A stretch of 64,000 nucleotides of DNA from Symsagittifera roscoffensis (taxonomy: Eukaryota > Xenacoelomorpha > Acoela > Convolutidae): assembly GCF_963678635.1 (NCBI RefSeq), contig NC_087063.1:46728101-46792100 (forward strand), in the 5' to 3' direction. The position numbers were made by a program, and so were the translations under genes. Below are positions 22,189-33,866 of this stretch, piece after piece. The notes beneath the pieces were generated by a model. It saw nothing but the letters and a program-made list of their open reading frames with translations, was not told where the DNA came from and did not search any database. Every line of letters begins with the position of its first letter. Position 1 is the stretch's first letter.

Positions 22189-22632
22189 TTGATATCTACA
22201 ATCACCCCTTTTGTCATTAAGCAATTGGCACAGTTTGGAACAGTTTATCTTAATTCCGTATTCAGTTTATCAGCCACAGAGTACAGTTCCAAAAAAAAAC
22301 AAGAGAAAGAGGAGATTGTACCAAATAAATTTGATTCTATTTACAGTGCTGTAAATGCAAGGTTGAAAACGAGTTTAAATAAACATCTTTCTGATTTAAT
22401 TTTGAATTCTCCTAGAATTGAACTCAAGCACTCAGACAACATCATATTAGATAATCGAGATACAAAAGAATCTATTGTAGACTTTGTGTGTGCACTAAAG
22501 CAAAACAACACACCAATTTTCCAGGTTGTTTTTTTTTACTATTTTGGAAGCAACTCAACTTCCACCTAATTTCGTTATAAACACGAAGGCCAAAGCAAAC
22601 GACAGAGGAACTTGGATCCCTTTCAAATTCTG
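22189..22632 (+). pseudogene. Polinton-associated unknown ORF, unit 2 copy, frameshifted
   Basis: Identical to 8451-8894 except for an H-to-Y substitution (codon CAC to TAC near 22342) and one extra T in a T run near 22530. The extra T shifts the frame after about 119 codons and ends it at 22569. Shows post-duplication decay, or a sequencing error in a homopolymer. Confidence 0.5.
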
Positions 22633-23478
22633 AAAAAGAAAGAATAAACAGATTGTATTCTAGGGGTAGAGCTGCATACGGTTCTATTCAAAGCTTGAGT
22701 AAAGCGAGTGGTTTATAAAAAAAGAAGTTAGAACAATTCTTACTAAGCAAAACATCCTATAGAAATATTCATCCACCAATCAGGCTATTCTGAAGACTTC
22801 AAGCTTTTTCTAGAAATATCATTAAAATCTGTGAATGGACTTGGTTTTTGTAAATAAGTTAGCTAACAAGAGTTCAAACAATGAAATTAAAGTGTGCCAA
22901 AGACACTTTACACGCTATCAAAAAAAAGGTTTCTCAAAAAATTACTCCTAAAAAACTTTGGGTTGATAGAGGAACAGAATATTGGGGAACTTTCAAAAAA
23001 TTTTGCAAGGAGAAAGACATTGAAGTTTGCTCAACAATGAGTGTAGCAAAAGCTGCATTCGCAGAGAGCGCAGTTCAGTCTTGAAAACAAATAATATATC
23101 GTTACATTGAAGATCATGGTGAAAATTTCAATCCCAATTTGCAAAAACTTGTTTATACATTGAGTGTCGTAGAAATCAATGTATGCAAAAATATCCAACA
23201 GATGTAAAAAAAGTCATTTTTTATCAATTTATGAAGCAAATCGCTCATGAAATTTACTAAACCAAAATTGAAAATGGGGGAAAGAGTGGGAGTTCCGAAA
23301 ATTGATATTTTTTCCCAAAAACCATACTAGCCACAGTTTACAGATGAAGTTTTGAAATTTCGGCAAACTCTACGATAAAAACTCCTACATACATCATCAA
23401 AGATCTCAAAAAAGGAGAAATTCTTGGAAAATTTTATGAAAAAGTGCTGAGAAATGTTCAGATCAAAGGTAAGTCATA
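22598..23478 (+). pseudogene. Polinton integrase, unit 2 copy
   Basis: Same Asp and Glu positions (second Asp codon 22965-22967, Glu 23064-23066), same internal deletion and same stops as 8860-9740. Confidence 0.82.
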
Positions 23479-23927
23479 ATAAAACTGATAGATAGCGTGG
23501 AAGAAGCTTTGGTGCTCTTGCACAAATTCTTGGGTGAACTACAATCCATTTTATTAAAAAATAATAAGTCCAAATTGCAAAAAGAATCGGAGCAGATTTA
23601 TTTGAATTTGCTGCTTCAGAGATTAGAGAAAATGTAAGTAGACGAAAAAAACTCAAATCATTTGCAAAAAATGGAACAAAAACAGTTCAAAAACAGTTGG
23701 GAGGTGGAAAAAAGAAATTCAAGCGTAGAATTAGAAGAACCAAATCTCGAAAAAGTAGTTAGAAAACCAGTCCCTCTCGCAAAGACATTTTTGACAAAAC
23801 AAAATGAGTATATATCAAAGTAATCATTTTCAGTACGGAATTTTTACAAACTCTTCTTTGAAGACTTTTGATGAAATCCCAGATTTGGAAAAAATTATTT
23901 AATCTTACTCACAAGAAGTATTTCACA
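23479..23927 (+). pseudogene. Core-protein and capsid 5' fragment, unit 2 copy
   Basis: Repeats 9741-10189 with one A fewer in an A run near 23670 and a T-to-C change near 23852. Confidence 0.5.
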
Positions 23928-24702
23928 GTTTCTAATGCTTCTTTTGATTGTTATGCGAAATATAGTCATAATTCTTCAACAAATTTTCTCTCGGATACAT
24001 CTTAAAAGAGAATGGGAGGTTACTATTTTAGAAATAATTTACACTTTATTGTACAAAAACGGTACTGAGGAAAAATTTGATTTCATAGATGGGAGAAAAC
24101 TCGGAGGAAAAAAGAAAGATTGAACCAATGCATATTGAACCTGGATTGTATTTAAGTTTTGTTGATAAAGTTGCAGCCATAAATGACAAAATTCGAAAAC
24201 GTATGGGCGCACAAAATTTTGAATATAACGGAATTTATCTATTAGTAGATAAGATTACACAATAAATTGCCATCCATTTACCTTAGGATCAATCAGTCTT
24301 CATCTTTCAAAATGCTGATTTGGGTCAAATTTTAGGTTGCGATTTAGAGCAATACCAGACAAGGGATATAACGAAAAGAAAATCTCCACAGTATCCTCAG
24401 TATCCTTACAACAATATAAGAACAATTTCCCTACTGATTTATAGTGATATTATAGAATATATTATAGTAAGTGATACAAAAACACCTTTACTGTGTTGTA
24501 TTCATTTCATTTCTAAAGTAAAAAAATGAAAACGTAATATCTACAGGTCAGTACATGAGCTATCAATCCTTTACGATTCTACATTTCAGGAAATTATTAA
24601 AAAAACTCTTTACATAGCAAAAAACTAGAACTAAGGGTTACTACAGGTGAAAAAATAACTTTTGTGACCGTAGGAAGTACACCAGTTGCAAGATTTCGGT
24701 GA
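23928..24702 (+). pseudogene. Polinton minor capsid protein, unit 2 copy
   Basis: Same broken frames as 10190-10964. Confidence 0.6.
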
Positions 24703-24730
24703 ATCATTTTTAATTTATACTTCATACGAA

Positions 24731-25068
24731 ATGGTTGCTCAGAGTTCAGCTAACTTTCCGATTTTTTGTGGACATGCAAGACAGCGTGCAAGAGGCTTTG
24801 GTGCTCTTGCAGAAAATTTTGAAGAACTGCAATTCCCTCTTTGAAAAACTAATTAAACCCAGCTGCGAAAAGAATCAGAGCAGATTCATTTGAATATGCT
24901 GCTCCAGACATTAGAGTAATTGTCAGTGGACAAAAAAACTCAAAATATTTGCAAAAAAGATTGGAACAAAAACAAAAAAAAATCCAAGCGTAGAATTAGA
25001 AAAACAATTTCTCGAAAAAGTACTTTGAAAACCAGTCGCTCTCGCAAAGACATTTTTGACAAAAAAAA
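24731..25068 (+). pseudogene. Small basic virion protein, unit 2 copy
   Basis: Same as 10993-11330. Confidence 0.4.
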
Positions 25069-26400
25069 TTGAGTTTATATCAAAGTTGTCATTTTCAGTA
25101 CGGAAATTTTACAAATTCTTCTTTGGAGATTTTTGTTAAAGTCCCAGATTTGGAAACAATTGTTTCATCTTACACACAAAAATAGTTTCTAATATTTCTC
25201 TAGACGAAAGCAGCATTGAGTTTGAATTTGAGAGGCGAATTTTTACTTGGATATGCGTGATACCCATCTCAATTCAAATCTTTATTAATTCAAAGGAAGA
25301 TTGTTTGATTCTTTCAAAAAAGAAAACGCAGAACATAAACAAAGTCGGTGGATGATTCATTTGAGGAACAACAAACTTACTTAACCTACGTAAGCAATCT
25401 ACTACATTCTCTATTCTCCAATCGTGAAGTTTCTTTTAAAAAGACATGGCTTACAACGCCAATAGAATATATCCAAGTATCGAACGAGTTCAACTTGTCG
25501 GCTGTTAGTAACAAATGAATAGTTAGTTAGTAACAAAGCATTTGATATGTATCCGTTCACTGATAGAGCAAACTCTTTAGGATAAGAGATAACTTTTTTA
25601 CTCTATGGCAGGCTTACCATTGGTTTTGTTTACTTGTAAAAACTATTACTACCAAAAACCAAAGTTCGAATTAATTTAGTCAAGTTTTTACATGCTGTCT
25701 GATAGTCCAAATGTTAGTCTAAAAATTGTTGAATTAAAGGGATACTTTCATTGATAGAGCAAATTCTTTAGGATCAGTGACCACTTTTTCAGTCTTTGTC
25801 AGGCTTGTCATTGCTTCGTTTACTTGTGAAAATCTATTATTACCAAAAAACCAATTTTCGAAATAAATTAACTCGAGCTAGACCTAATTTTTACATGCTG
25901 TCTGATAATCCATATGTTAGTCTGAAAAATGTTCAATGATGGCTGTTTAATAGAAGATTTTTACTGACTGAACCTAATCATCAATACTTGCAATGGAATT
26001 TGGAAAAACAACCTGCTCATTACAAATACTTAAGAACTATAGCGAGGACTTTTTTCGTTCCATCTCGTCAAAGCTATTTTATTCAGGATAATAAATTCAA
26101 AATTACCCAAATCAGAAGAAGGTTGAAAAAATTATCCTCCTTGTCACCTTTTTGTTACAAAAATGAAAGCAATGCAATTTAACGGAGATTTTCAGCTATC
26201 CCTATGAAAGATTTTCGAAATCACTATTTCTAGTTTTTATGACAGGAAGGAGCTGAACAGTTGCATTATCCAAACGTTATAGGAGAAAGCGTGGATTAGA
26301 AATGTTTTACCAGTTTCCCTTGGAGCAAGTAATGGAAGTGATAGCCTGGGGAGAAAGACTATTAAACACTCAATTTGATAAACTTGGAACAGTCGCTTAA
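25069..26400 (+). pseudogene. Polinton major capsid protein, unit 2 copy
   Basis: Same as 11331-12662, including the internal 191-bp duplication (25549-25941) and the TTG in place of the start. Confidence 0.65.
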
Positions 26401-26512
26401 GAAGTTTATTTTTTTTTAGTTACAGGTTCCCATAAAAAAAAATGTTTTAAATATTTGAGGATTTTTCATCGTGAATGTCTGTATCATCTATTTTGTTTTA
26501 CTTCATGGCTAA

Positions 26513-26751
26513 GACTCCAGAAAAACAGACAATGAAAGCTGTTTGTTTGAAAACCCGAGACATTTCTTCGACCTAGACTGTAAAACAAAGTTCAATAACC
26601 ATTGTCAACTCCATAAGGCTTGTGTATGGGACTTTGTTAATTCAATACCTAAATGCGAGTAAGTTATTAATCTTTCTTTTTTCATCATAAAATGCACTCT
26701 CAAACTATCAATTTTTTCAATTTTAGATGTAAATCAGCCTACATTTGCAAA
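26513..26751 (+). pseudogene. Two-exon Cys-rich ORF, unit 2 copy
   Basis: Same donor, short intron and acceptor as 12775-13013. Confidence 0.4.
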
Positions 26752-26752
26752 G

Positions 26753-27158
26753 ATGGATAAATTTTCACTTCTGCAAAATATTGAAAAATATCCTGAGCTC
26801 AGGTTTAAGTACATGGGATCTTACCCCTCTGATAAAGTACCTCAACTAACAAAATACTTTTTTGCAATTGCTCACTCAGCCGCAAGCAATATTAGAGGAG
26901 AACACTGGATCATGATTGCTCGGATGGACAAAAATACTACTTTGCTGATTCTTTGGTTGAAAAGAGATCAACTTGCTCCATTTGTCAAAAAAAAATCGAC
27001 GAATGGTTCCTCCCTCAAAATCTAAAAAAAACTGATAAATTATGTGGATTTTGCGAATTTTTTCAGAATTTCTTCTTTTTAAGTTCTTCCAGAAGAACTT
27101 CAATTATGTCGATGATGTGCATGTTTTAAATATCACAATTTTTTTTTTTATAAAAGTG
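26753..27158 (+). pseudogene. Polinton adenain-like protease, unit 2 copy
   Basis: Candidate His codon at 26903-26905 and Cys at 27043-27045, with the same frameshifts as 13015-13420. Confidence 0.75.
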
Positions 27159-28327
27159 AACTTTTTAATTATAAGTGTAAGCCTTTGCAGTAATATTACT
27201 AAGCGATTTAAGGAATTGTTATTTTTTTATGTATTTTAAATCAGTAAAATCCTTAATTTTTTTTTCGAAAAAGATCTTAGCAACTAACCTTTTGGTGAAG
27301 CACTTGGTGAGTGATGATGGAATATAGATGTTGTAGTCCCCAGTTGAAACAATTAGCGATAGAATATAAAAATTTACAAAAATTGTAACCATATTCTAGT
27401 AAATTGTATAATCTTCTCAAAAATTAGTGTAGAATTTAACGGGGAAAAACCAATTGACAAACTTGGATGAAAATTTAAAACTTTAAAGCATTTTTGAAAG
27501 GTTTAAGACAAGTGATAATAAATAACTGAAATTAGTCGTTGCAAGAAATATGACAAAGTAAACAAACATGTTGAGCTTAAAACGGAAATTGGATAAAAGC
27601 ATCTGATTGGTCGAATAAAAAAAATTAATGTTATAATCTATCAAAAAAGCAATTCACTCCGTGGAGAAATGCTAATATGCATCTGTCATATGATCGTGGG
27701 ATAATTATTTGACAAAATGATAAAACAAGTCCTAAAATTAAAAAGTATGATGGAGCTGTCATCTTTTCTCCAGACAACCTGGGGAATGGAAGATGAGTGT
27801 GATATAAAATTAACCAACCGTGAGGAGCTGTCAATTTTCCTGTGATATCCCGTGGAGGGGAATTATTAAACTGTCAAAGATATTTCCCTGTTGACTATTT
27901 TCCCCAGATAACCTGAGGGACAATAAATGAGATGAAATAAATATTTAAAAGATATTTTTCAAAGCTAAGTATTCTGTGATATATCAGTTTTTGATCCCAT
28001 GCTTTAAATTCAAAAATATTTTTTTTTGAAACTTACCCTCTAAAACTTACCATACCGAAGCTTTGTATGAAAAGATAGCCCCTATATATCACAAATTGTA
28101 GGAGTTCGCTAAGAAACGGAAGTATCATCAGAAAATTTTTCGAAACTTATCATCTTACCATCTGAAACCTCGTATCATGGCAAAACCGATCTTAATACAT
28201 TGAAAATCTGTTTATTATATAGAAAAATCTATACACTATCTTATAACATTTAAAGATCGGGTGCCAAATTTTCTGAAAAAAAAATTATCTTACCATCTCA
28301 AACCTATGGTAAAACCTAAACCTATAT
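27159..28327. other. Unit 2 copy of the repeat-rich spacer
   Basis: As 13421-14589; no gene seen. Confidence 0.4.
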
Positions 28328-29055
28328 TAATACATAGGAAATCTATACCTTATCCTAATACATAGGTCGGTGACCGGATCCTCTATTCCCTATCTTGAAA
28401 GATGGGGCACTAACCACCAAACCCCCCTTACCTTGATCAGCTCACTCTTCTTCTACTGCCTACTAATCGATGAGAGAATAGTAGCACCCCAACACCTCAT
28501 ACAGAGAACTCTCGAGAGCCTTCACCTAACGCACCCTGAAGCAGTTGAAATGCTCAACCTGAGCAAAAACGTTTAATTTCCACACATACACTGAATCATA
28601 GTCCAATTGGCGCTTAATTGCCGTCATTGCACTGAACAAGCCTAAAATTTAAATACGGCACTAGATAAATCAAAGTCATCCAACTGGCACGAGCAGTCGA
28701 GACAAATAAGAAGGTACAATTAGACTTTTTGGGGCACCTTTCAGTTGAATTTAAAAACGACGCCTTCATTTAAGTTGCCGATGACAAATGGTCAAAACTT
28801 CGAAGTGCAAAGGTCGTCGCAAGCACAACCGCGGATATACCCATTAAATTTTTGCAAAGATATATATATCGAATATGAGGTTTCAAAAAAATTAAGGTGT
28901 GAGCAATCCCAAGAACTCAGAGCCAAAAAATCCGATTTGCTCCGGTCAACGATGCTAGATCTTTAAGGGTAGTTGTATAAAAAAATCGTTGGAAAAACTA
29001 CCACAACCAATGAACTCAACCCAAAAAAATGAAAGAAAAAACAACCACACAATCA
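28328..29055 (+). pseudogene. Gypsy-type integrase fragment, left copy
   Basis: Integrase of a Ty3/gypsy-like LTR element. In order: the His pair in ESLHLTHPEAVEML, the Cys pair in NCRHC (28619-28633), a first catalytic Asp in LDFLG (about 28717-28731), the run KVVASTTADIPIKFLQRYI in one frame (about 28820-28876), and a piece with FAPVNDARSLRVVV near 28935-28975. The region that should carry the catalytic Glu and the C-terminus is mostly deleted. A short tail (CTCAACCCAAAAA, about 29014) matches the text at 34742. At about 29056 it changes abruptly into Polinton DNA. Confidence 0.65.
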
Positions 29056-29985
29056 CTCAATTTCCACCTAAATTTGTTATCAAGAGGGAGGCCAAAGCCA
29101 AAGCAAAAGACAGAGGAACTTGGATCCCTTTCAAAATCTGAAAGGGTAAGAACAAACAGATTATTTTCTAGGGGTAGAGCTGCGTACGGTTCTATTCAAA
29201 GATTGAGTAAAACGAGTGGTTTATCAAAAAAGAAAGTAGAACACTTCTTACAAAGCAAAACATCCTATACAAAAAATGGTCCACCAATCATGCTATTCTG
29301 AAGACTTCAAGCTTTTTCTAAACATATGATAATGAAATCTGGTGTATGGACTAGGCGTTTGTAGATAAGTTAGCTAACAAGAATTCAATCAATGAAGTTA
29401 AAGTGTGCCAAAGACACTTTACACGCTATCAAAAAAAAGGTTTCTCAAAAAAATACTCCTAAAAAACTTTGGGTTGTTAGAGGAACAGAATATTGGGGAA
29501 TTTTCAAAAAATTTTGCAAGGAGAAAGACAATGAAATTTGCTCAACAATGATTGTAGCAAAAGCTGCATTCGCAGAGAGCGCAGTTCAGTCTTGAAAACA
29601 AGTAATATATCGTTAGATTGAAGTTCATGGCGAAAAGTCTGTTACCAATTTGCAAAAATTTGTTTCTACATTGACTGACGTAAAAATCCATGAGTTGGAA
29701 AATCTCAAAGAGATGTAAAAAATAGTCATTTTTTAACAATTTATATCGCAAACTGCTCATGAAATATACAAAACCAAAATTCAAAATGGGTGATAGAGTG
29801 AGAGATCTGAAAAAGGATACAAGCCACAGTTTACAGATAAAATTTTGAAATTTCGGCAAACTCTACGAAAAAAACTCCTACATACATCATCAAAGATCTC
29901 AAAAAAGGAGAAATTCTTGGAAAATTTTATGAAAAAGTGCTGAGAAATGTTCAGATCAAAGTAAGTCATAATAAAACTAAAATTC
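29056..29985 (+). pseudogene. Polinton integrase, third block, catalytic Asp lost
   Basis: Starts with the last part of the unknown ORF overlapping the integrase N-terminus, here open as one frame to 29301 (RGRAAYGSIQRLSK, then SGLSKKKVEHFL, intact where units 1 and 2 have a stop). The frame at 29392-29595 carries LWVVRGTEYWG: the second catalytic Asp has become Val (GTT, 29476-29478). The Glu in AFAES is kept. The internal deletion before KLKCAKDTL is the same as in units 1 and 2. The C-terminal part is shortened around 29815. Confidence 0.8.
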
Positions 29986-30000
29986 TATCAATCAGTTGTC

Positions 30001-30775
30001 ATGGATTGTTTTACTATTAAGCTAGTTTCTATTTTTTTTTTGATTGTTATCGAAAATATAGTCTTAATTCTTCAACAAGTTTTCTCTCGGAAACATCTTG
30101 AAGGAGAATGGGAGAATGCTATTTCAGAAATAGTTCAACCTCCATTGTACCAAAACGGTACTGAAAAAAAGCTTACTTCCATAAATGGGCGAAATTTTGG
30201 AGGAAAAAAGAAAGAATCATTCGATGCATAGTGAACCTGGATTGTATTCAAGTTTTGTTGATAAAGTTGTAGCCATAAATGACAAAATTCGAAATCATAT
30301 AGGCGCACAAAAATTTGAATTTTTGTATAATTAGACAAGGTTACAGAAAAAATTGCCATTCATTTGTCTTAGGATCAATTGTAATTCAAAGTGCTGATTT
30401 GAGTCACATTTTGGTTGTCATTTAGATCAAAATCAGACAGGGTTAGAATGAAAGGAAAATTTCCACATTATCCTCAGTATCCTTACAACATTATAAGAAC
30501 ACATTCCCTACTGATTTATAGTGATTTTATAGAATTTATTATAGTAAGTGATACAAAAACAGCTTTAATGTGTTGTATTCGTTTCATTTCCTAAGTAAAA
30601 AAAAATGGAAACGTAATTTCTACAGATCAGTACTTGAGTTATCAATCCTTTACGAATTTACAATTCAGGAAATTAATACTCTTTCCATAGCATAAAATTA
30701 GAACTAAGGGATACTACAGGTGAAAAAACAAATTTTGTGACCGTAGGAATTACACCAGTTGCAAGATTTCGGTGA
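30001..30775 (+). pseudogene. Polinton minor capsid protein, third block, first copy
   Basis: Keeps the natural start: ATG 30001, MDCFTIKLVS. Then come WENAISEIV, a frame change after FGGKKKESF, and broken pieces to the stop at 30773-30775. Follows the integrase directly, which is probably the original order. Confidence 0.6.
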
Positions 30776-30803
30776 ATCATTTTTGATTTATACTTCATAC
30801 GAA

Positions 30804-31075
30804 ATGGTTGCTCAAAGTTCAGCTAACTTTCCGATTTTTTGTGGAGATGCAAGACAGCGTGCAAGAGGCTTTGGTGCTCTTGCAGAAGACTTTGGAGATA
30901 TACAATTCCCTCTTTTAAAAATAATTAAACCCAGCTGCAAAAAGAATCAGAACAGATTTATTTGAATATGCTGCTCCAGACATTAGAGAAACTGTCAGTG
31001 GACTTGCAAAAAAGATTGGAACAAAAACAAAAAAAATTCAAGCGTAGAATTAGAAAAACATTTTCTCGAAAATTT
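30804..31075 (+). pseudogene. Small basic virion protein, third block, first copy (truncated)
   Basis: ATG 30804 opens MVAQSSANF and ARQRARGFGALAEDFG. The basic C-terminus runs to about 31075, where the sequence jumps to a second minor capsid gene instead of the major capsid gene. Confidence 0.42.
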
Positions 31076-31089
31076 ATCGATCAGTTGTC

Positions 31090-31849
31090 ATGGATTATTT
31101 TACTACTAAGCTAGTTTCTAATGTTTTTTATTGTTATCTGAAATATAGTCTTAGTTCTTTAACAAGTTTTCTCGTGGATACATCTCGAAAGAGAATGGGA
31201 GGTTGCTATTTCAGAAATAGTTTACCCTTCATTGTACCTAAACGGTACTGAGGAAAAGTTTACTTCCATAGATGGGCCAAAGTTCAGAGGAAAAAAGAAA
31301 TATTCAATCAATGCATATTGAACCTGGATTGTATTCAAGTTTTGTTGATAAAGTTGTTGCCATAAATGACAAAATTCAAAACGTATAGGCGCTCAAAAAT
31401 TTGATTATAACTGAATATATATATCAGTAGATAAATTTACAGCAAAAATTGCCATTCAATTGCCTTAGGATCAACTATAATTCAAAGTGTTGATTTGAGT
31501 CACATTTTGGTTGTCCTTTAGATCAAAATTAGACAGGGGTTATAATGAAAGGAAAAGTCTACCTTATCCTCAGTATTGTTACAACATTATAACAATACAT
31601 TCCCTACTGACTTATAGTGATAATACAGAAACTCTTTTACTGAGTTGTATTCATTTCATTTCCAAAGTAAAAAGTGGAGACATAAAAGCTACAGGTCAGT
31701 ACATGAGTCATCAATCACTAACGAATCTACAATTTACGAAATTTTAAAAGAGTCTTTCCATAGCCTAAATTTAGAAGTAAGGGATAATACAGGTGAAAAA
31801 ATTCCTTTTCTGTCCGTAAGGATTATACAAGTTGCAAGATTTTGGATAA
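31090..31849 (+). pseudogene. Polinton minor capsid protein, third block, second copy
   Basis: A second start (MDYFTTKLVS at 31090) and the same order of motifs, including SGDIKATGQYMSHQS near 31670. It ends at 31847-31849. It differs from the first copy at many positions, so this is an old or mixed-origin duplication. Confidence 0.58.
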
Positions 31850-31879
31850 TCAGGTTTGATTTATACTTCATACGAAAAA

Positions 31880-32233
31880 GGTGCTCATAGCCAGCTAATT
31901 TTCCTTTTTTCGTGGACATTCAAGATAGCGTGGAAGAAGCTTTGGTGCTTTGGCACTCTTGAGTGAACTACAATTCATTTTATTAAAAATTAAAATGTCC
32001 AAATTGCAAAAAGAATTGGAGCAGATTTATTTGAATTTTCTGCTTCAGAGATTAGAGAAATTGTAAGTGGACGAAAAAAAATCAAAACATTTACAAAAAA
32101 ATGGAACAAAAACAGTTCAAAAACACTTCGGAGGTGGAAAAAAGAAATCCAAGCTTAGAATTAGAAGAACCAATTCTCGAAAAAGTAGTTAGAAAACCAG
32201 TCGCTCTCGCAAAGACTTTTTTGATAAAATAAA
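31880..32233 (+). pseudogene. Small basic virion protein, third block, second copy
   Basis: Gly/Ala-type start decayed; basic part with KKRNPSLELEE in one frame and RRTNSRKSS in another. Ends at the major capsid ATG. Confidence 0.4.
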
Positions 32234-33478
32234 ATGAGTATATATCAAAGTAGTCATTTTCAGTACGGAGTTTTTACAAACTCTTCTTTGAAGACTTTTG
32301 ATGAAGTCCCAGTTTTGGAAACAATTGTTTAATCTTACTCACAAGAAGTTTTTCACAGTACTTCTCTAGATGAAAGCAGCATTGAGTTTGAATTTGAGAC
32401 GAGAATCTTCCCTTGGATATGCGTGATACCCACTCAGTTCAAAGCTTCACTAACTCAAAGGAAGATTGTTTGATGCTCTCAAAAAAGAAAACGCAGAAGA
32501 TAAACAAAGTCGGAGGATGATTCAGATGAGGAACAACAAACTTACCTAATTTACGTAAGCAATCTACTACATTCTCTATTCTCCAATCGTGAAGTTTCTT
32601 TTAAAAAGACATGGCTTACAACGCCAATAGAATATATCCAAGTATCGAACGAGTTCAACTTGTCGGCTGTTAGTAAAAAATGAATAGTTAGTTAGTAACA
32701 AAGCATTTGATATGTATCCGTTCACTGATAGAGCAAACTCTTTAGGATAAGAGATAACTTTTTTACTCTATGGCAGGCTTGCCATTGATTTTGCTTACTT
32801 GTAAAAACTATTACTACCAAAAACCAGTTCGAATTAAACTAGTCAAGTTTTTACATGCTGTCTGATAGTCCAAATGTTAGTCTAAAAATTGTTGACTGTT
32901 CGCTGTTTAATTGATAAATTTTAGTAGCTGAACCCAATCATCAATACTTGTAGGGGAATCTGGAAAGAGAACTTGCTCATTAGCATTACATATGAACTAA
33001 CGCAAGAACCTTTATCATTCCATCTCGCCAAAAGCTGTTTATTCAGGAAAACAATTTCAAAACTACCCCAATCAGAAGAATAGTTGGTGCAATGAATGCA
33101 AGTTCAGCTGTTGCGGGATCTTTCCATAAAAATCCTTACAACTATCGACAATGTCTGAGAGAACTGAAACTTATTCGGGTTGGATGAGCAATTATTTCAC
33201 TAGATACAACTTCTCCTTGTCGCCACTATGTTACAACAACGAAAGCAATGCAGTTCAACAAAGAGTTTCCAGCTTTCGCTATGGAAGGTTTTCAAAATCA
33301 CTATTCTCTAGTTTTGGACAACACTTCGCTACAGGATGCAGCTGAACAGTTGCATGATCCAGAACTTAAAGAAAAAAGAATGAGATTAGAAATGTTTGTC
33401 CAATTTCCTTTGTAGCAAGTGATGGAAGTGATAGTCCTATTAAACACTCCAATTGATAAACTCGGATTATTCACTTAA
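32234..33478 (+). pseudogene. Polinton major capsid protein, third block
   Basis: Keeps ATG 32234 (MSIYQSS). It lacks the 191-bp internal duplication of units 1 and 2. Contains DESSIEFEFET near 32370, SNLLHSLFSNREVSF near 32560-32600 and a later piece around ALPMEGF in shifted frames near 33275. Stop at 33476-33478. About 415 codons long; broken by frameshifts but closer to the presumed ancestral form than the copies in units 1 and 2. Confidence 0.65.
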
Positions 33479-33569
33479 AACAATTAAATTTTTGAGTTTT
33501 CAGGTTCCTATAAAAATATTGCAGTTTTGTGGGGTTTTTCGATCGTTATTGTCTCTAACTATCTATTTT

Positions 33570-33866
33570 GTTTTTCTTCAGAGCTATGATTCCAGAAAAA
33601 ATAGAAAATGAATGCTGTCAATTTGAAAACCGGAGACATTTCTTCAACCTAGACTGAAAACAGTGTTCAATAACCTGTGTCCTTTACATAAGGCTTTTGA
33701 CTGGGATTTTCTTGATTCAATACCTAAATGCGTGTAAGTCATTTATATTTCTTTTTTCATCCTATAATGCATCATCAAACTATCAATTTTACGTTTTTAG
33801 ATGTAAATCAGCTTACAATTGAAAAGATGGGCAATTTTTTTTCTACTTCTGTGAATTATTGAACGA
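33570..33866 (+). pseudogene. Two-exon Cys-rich ORF and stub of the protease, third block
   Basis: The Cys/His piece (ECCQFENRRHFFNLD), a GTAAGTCA donor at about 33735, a short intron and a TTTTTAG acceptor are all kept. After KDG-like text the protease start is cut within about 30 bases at 33866, where gypsy sequence begins. Confidence 0.45.

Larger units (their letters stand above)
14873..28610 (+). repeat. Tandem segmental duplication, unit 2 (13,738 bp)
   Basis: Nearly identical to unit 1. The left joint (GGCG|AAGG) fuses gypsy DNA to the middle of the orphan ORF; the right end continues into unduplicated gypsy sequence at 28611. It could be a recent duplication or two haplotypes placed in series by the assembler. 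The very high identity cannot separate these. Confidence 0.95.

Noticed and set aside
28745..28966. 73-codon frame as a separate gene
   Set aside because: Part of the gypsy integrase remnant read in one of several frames.
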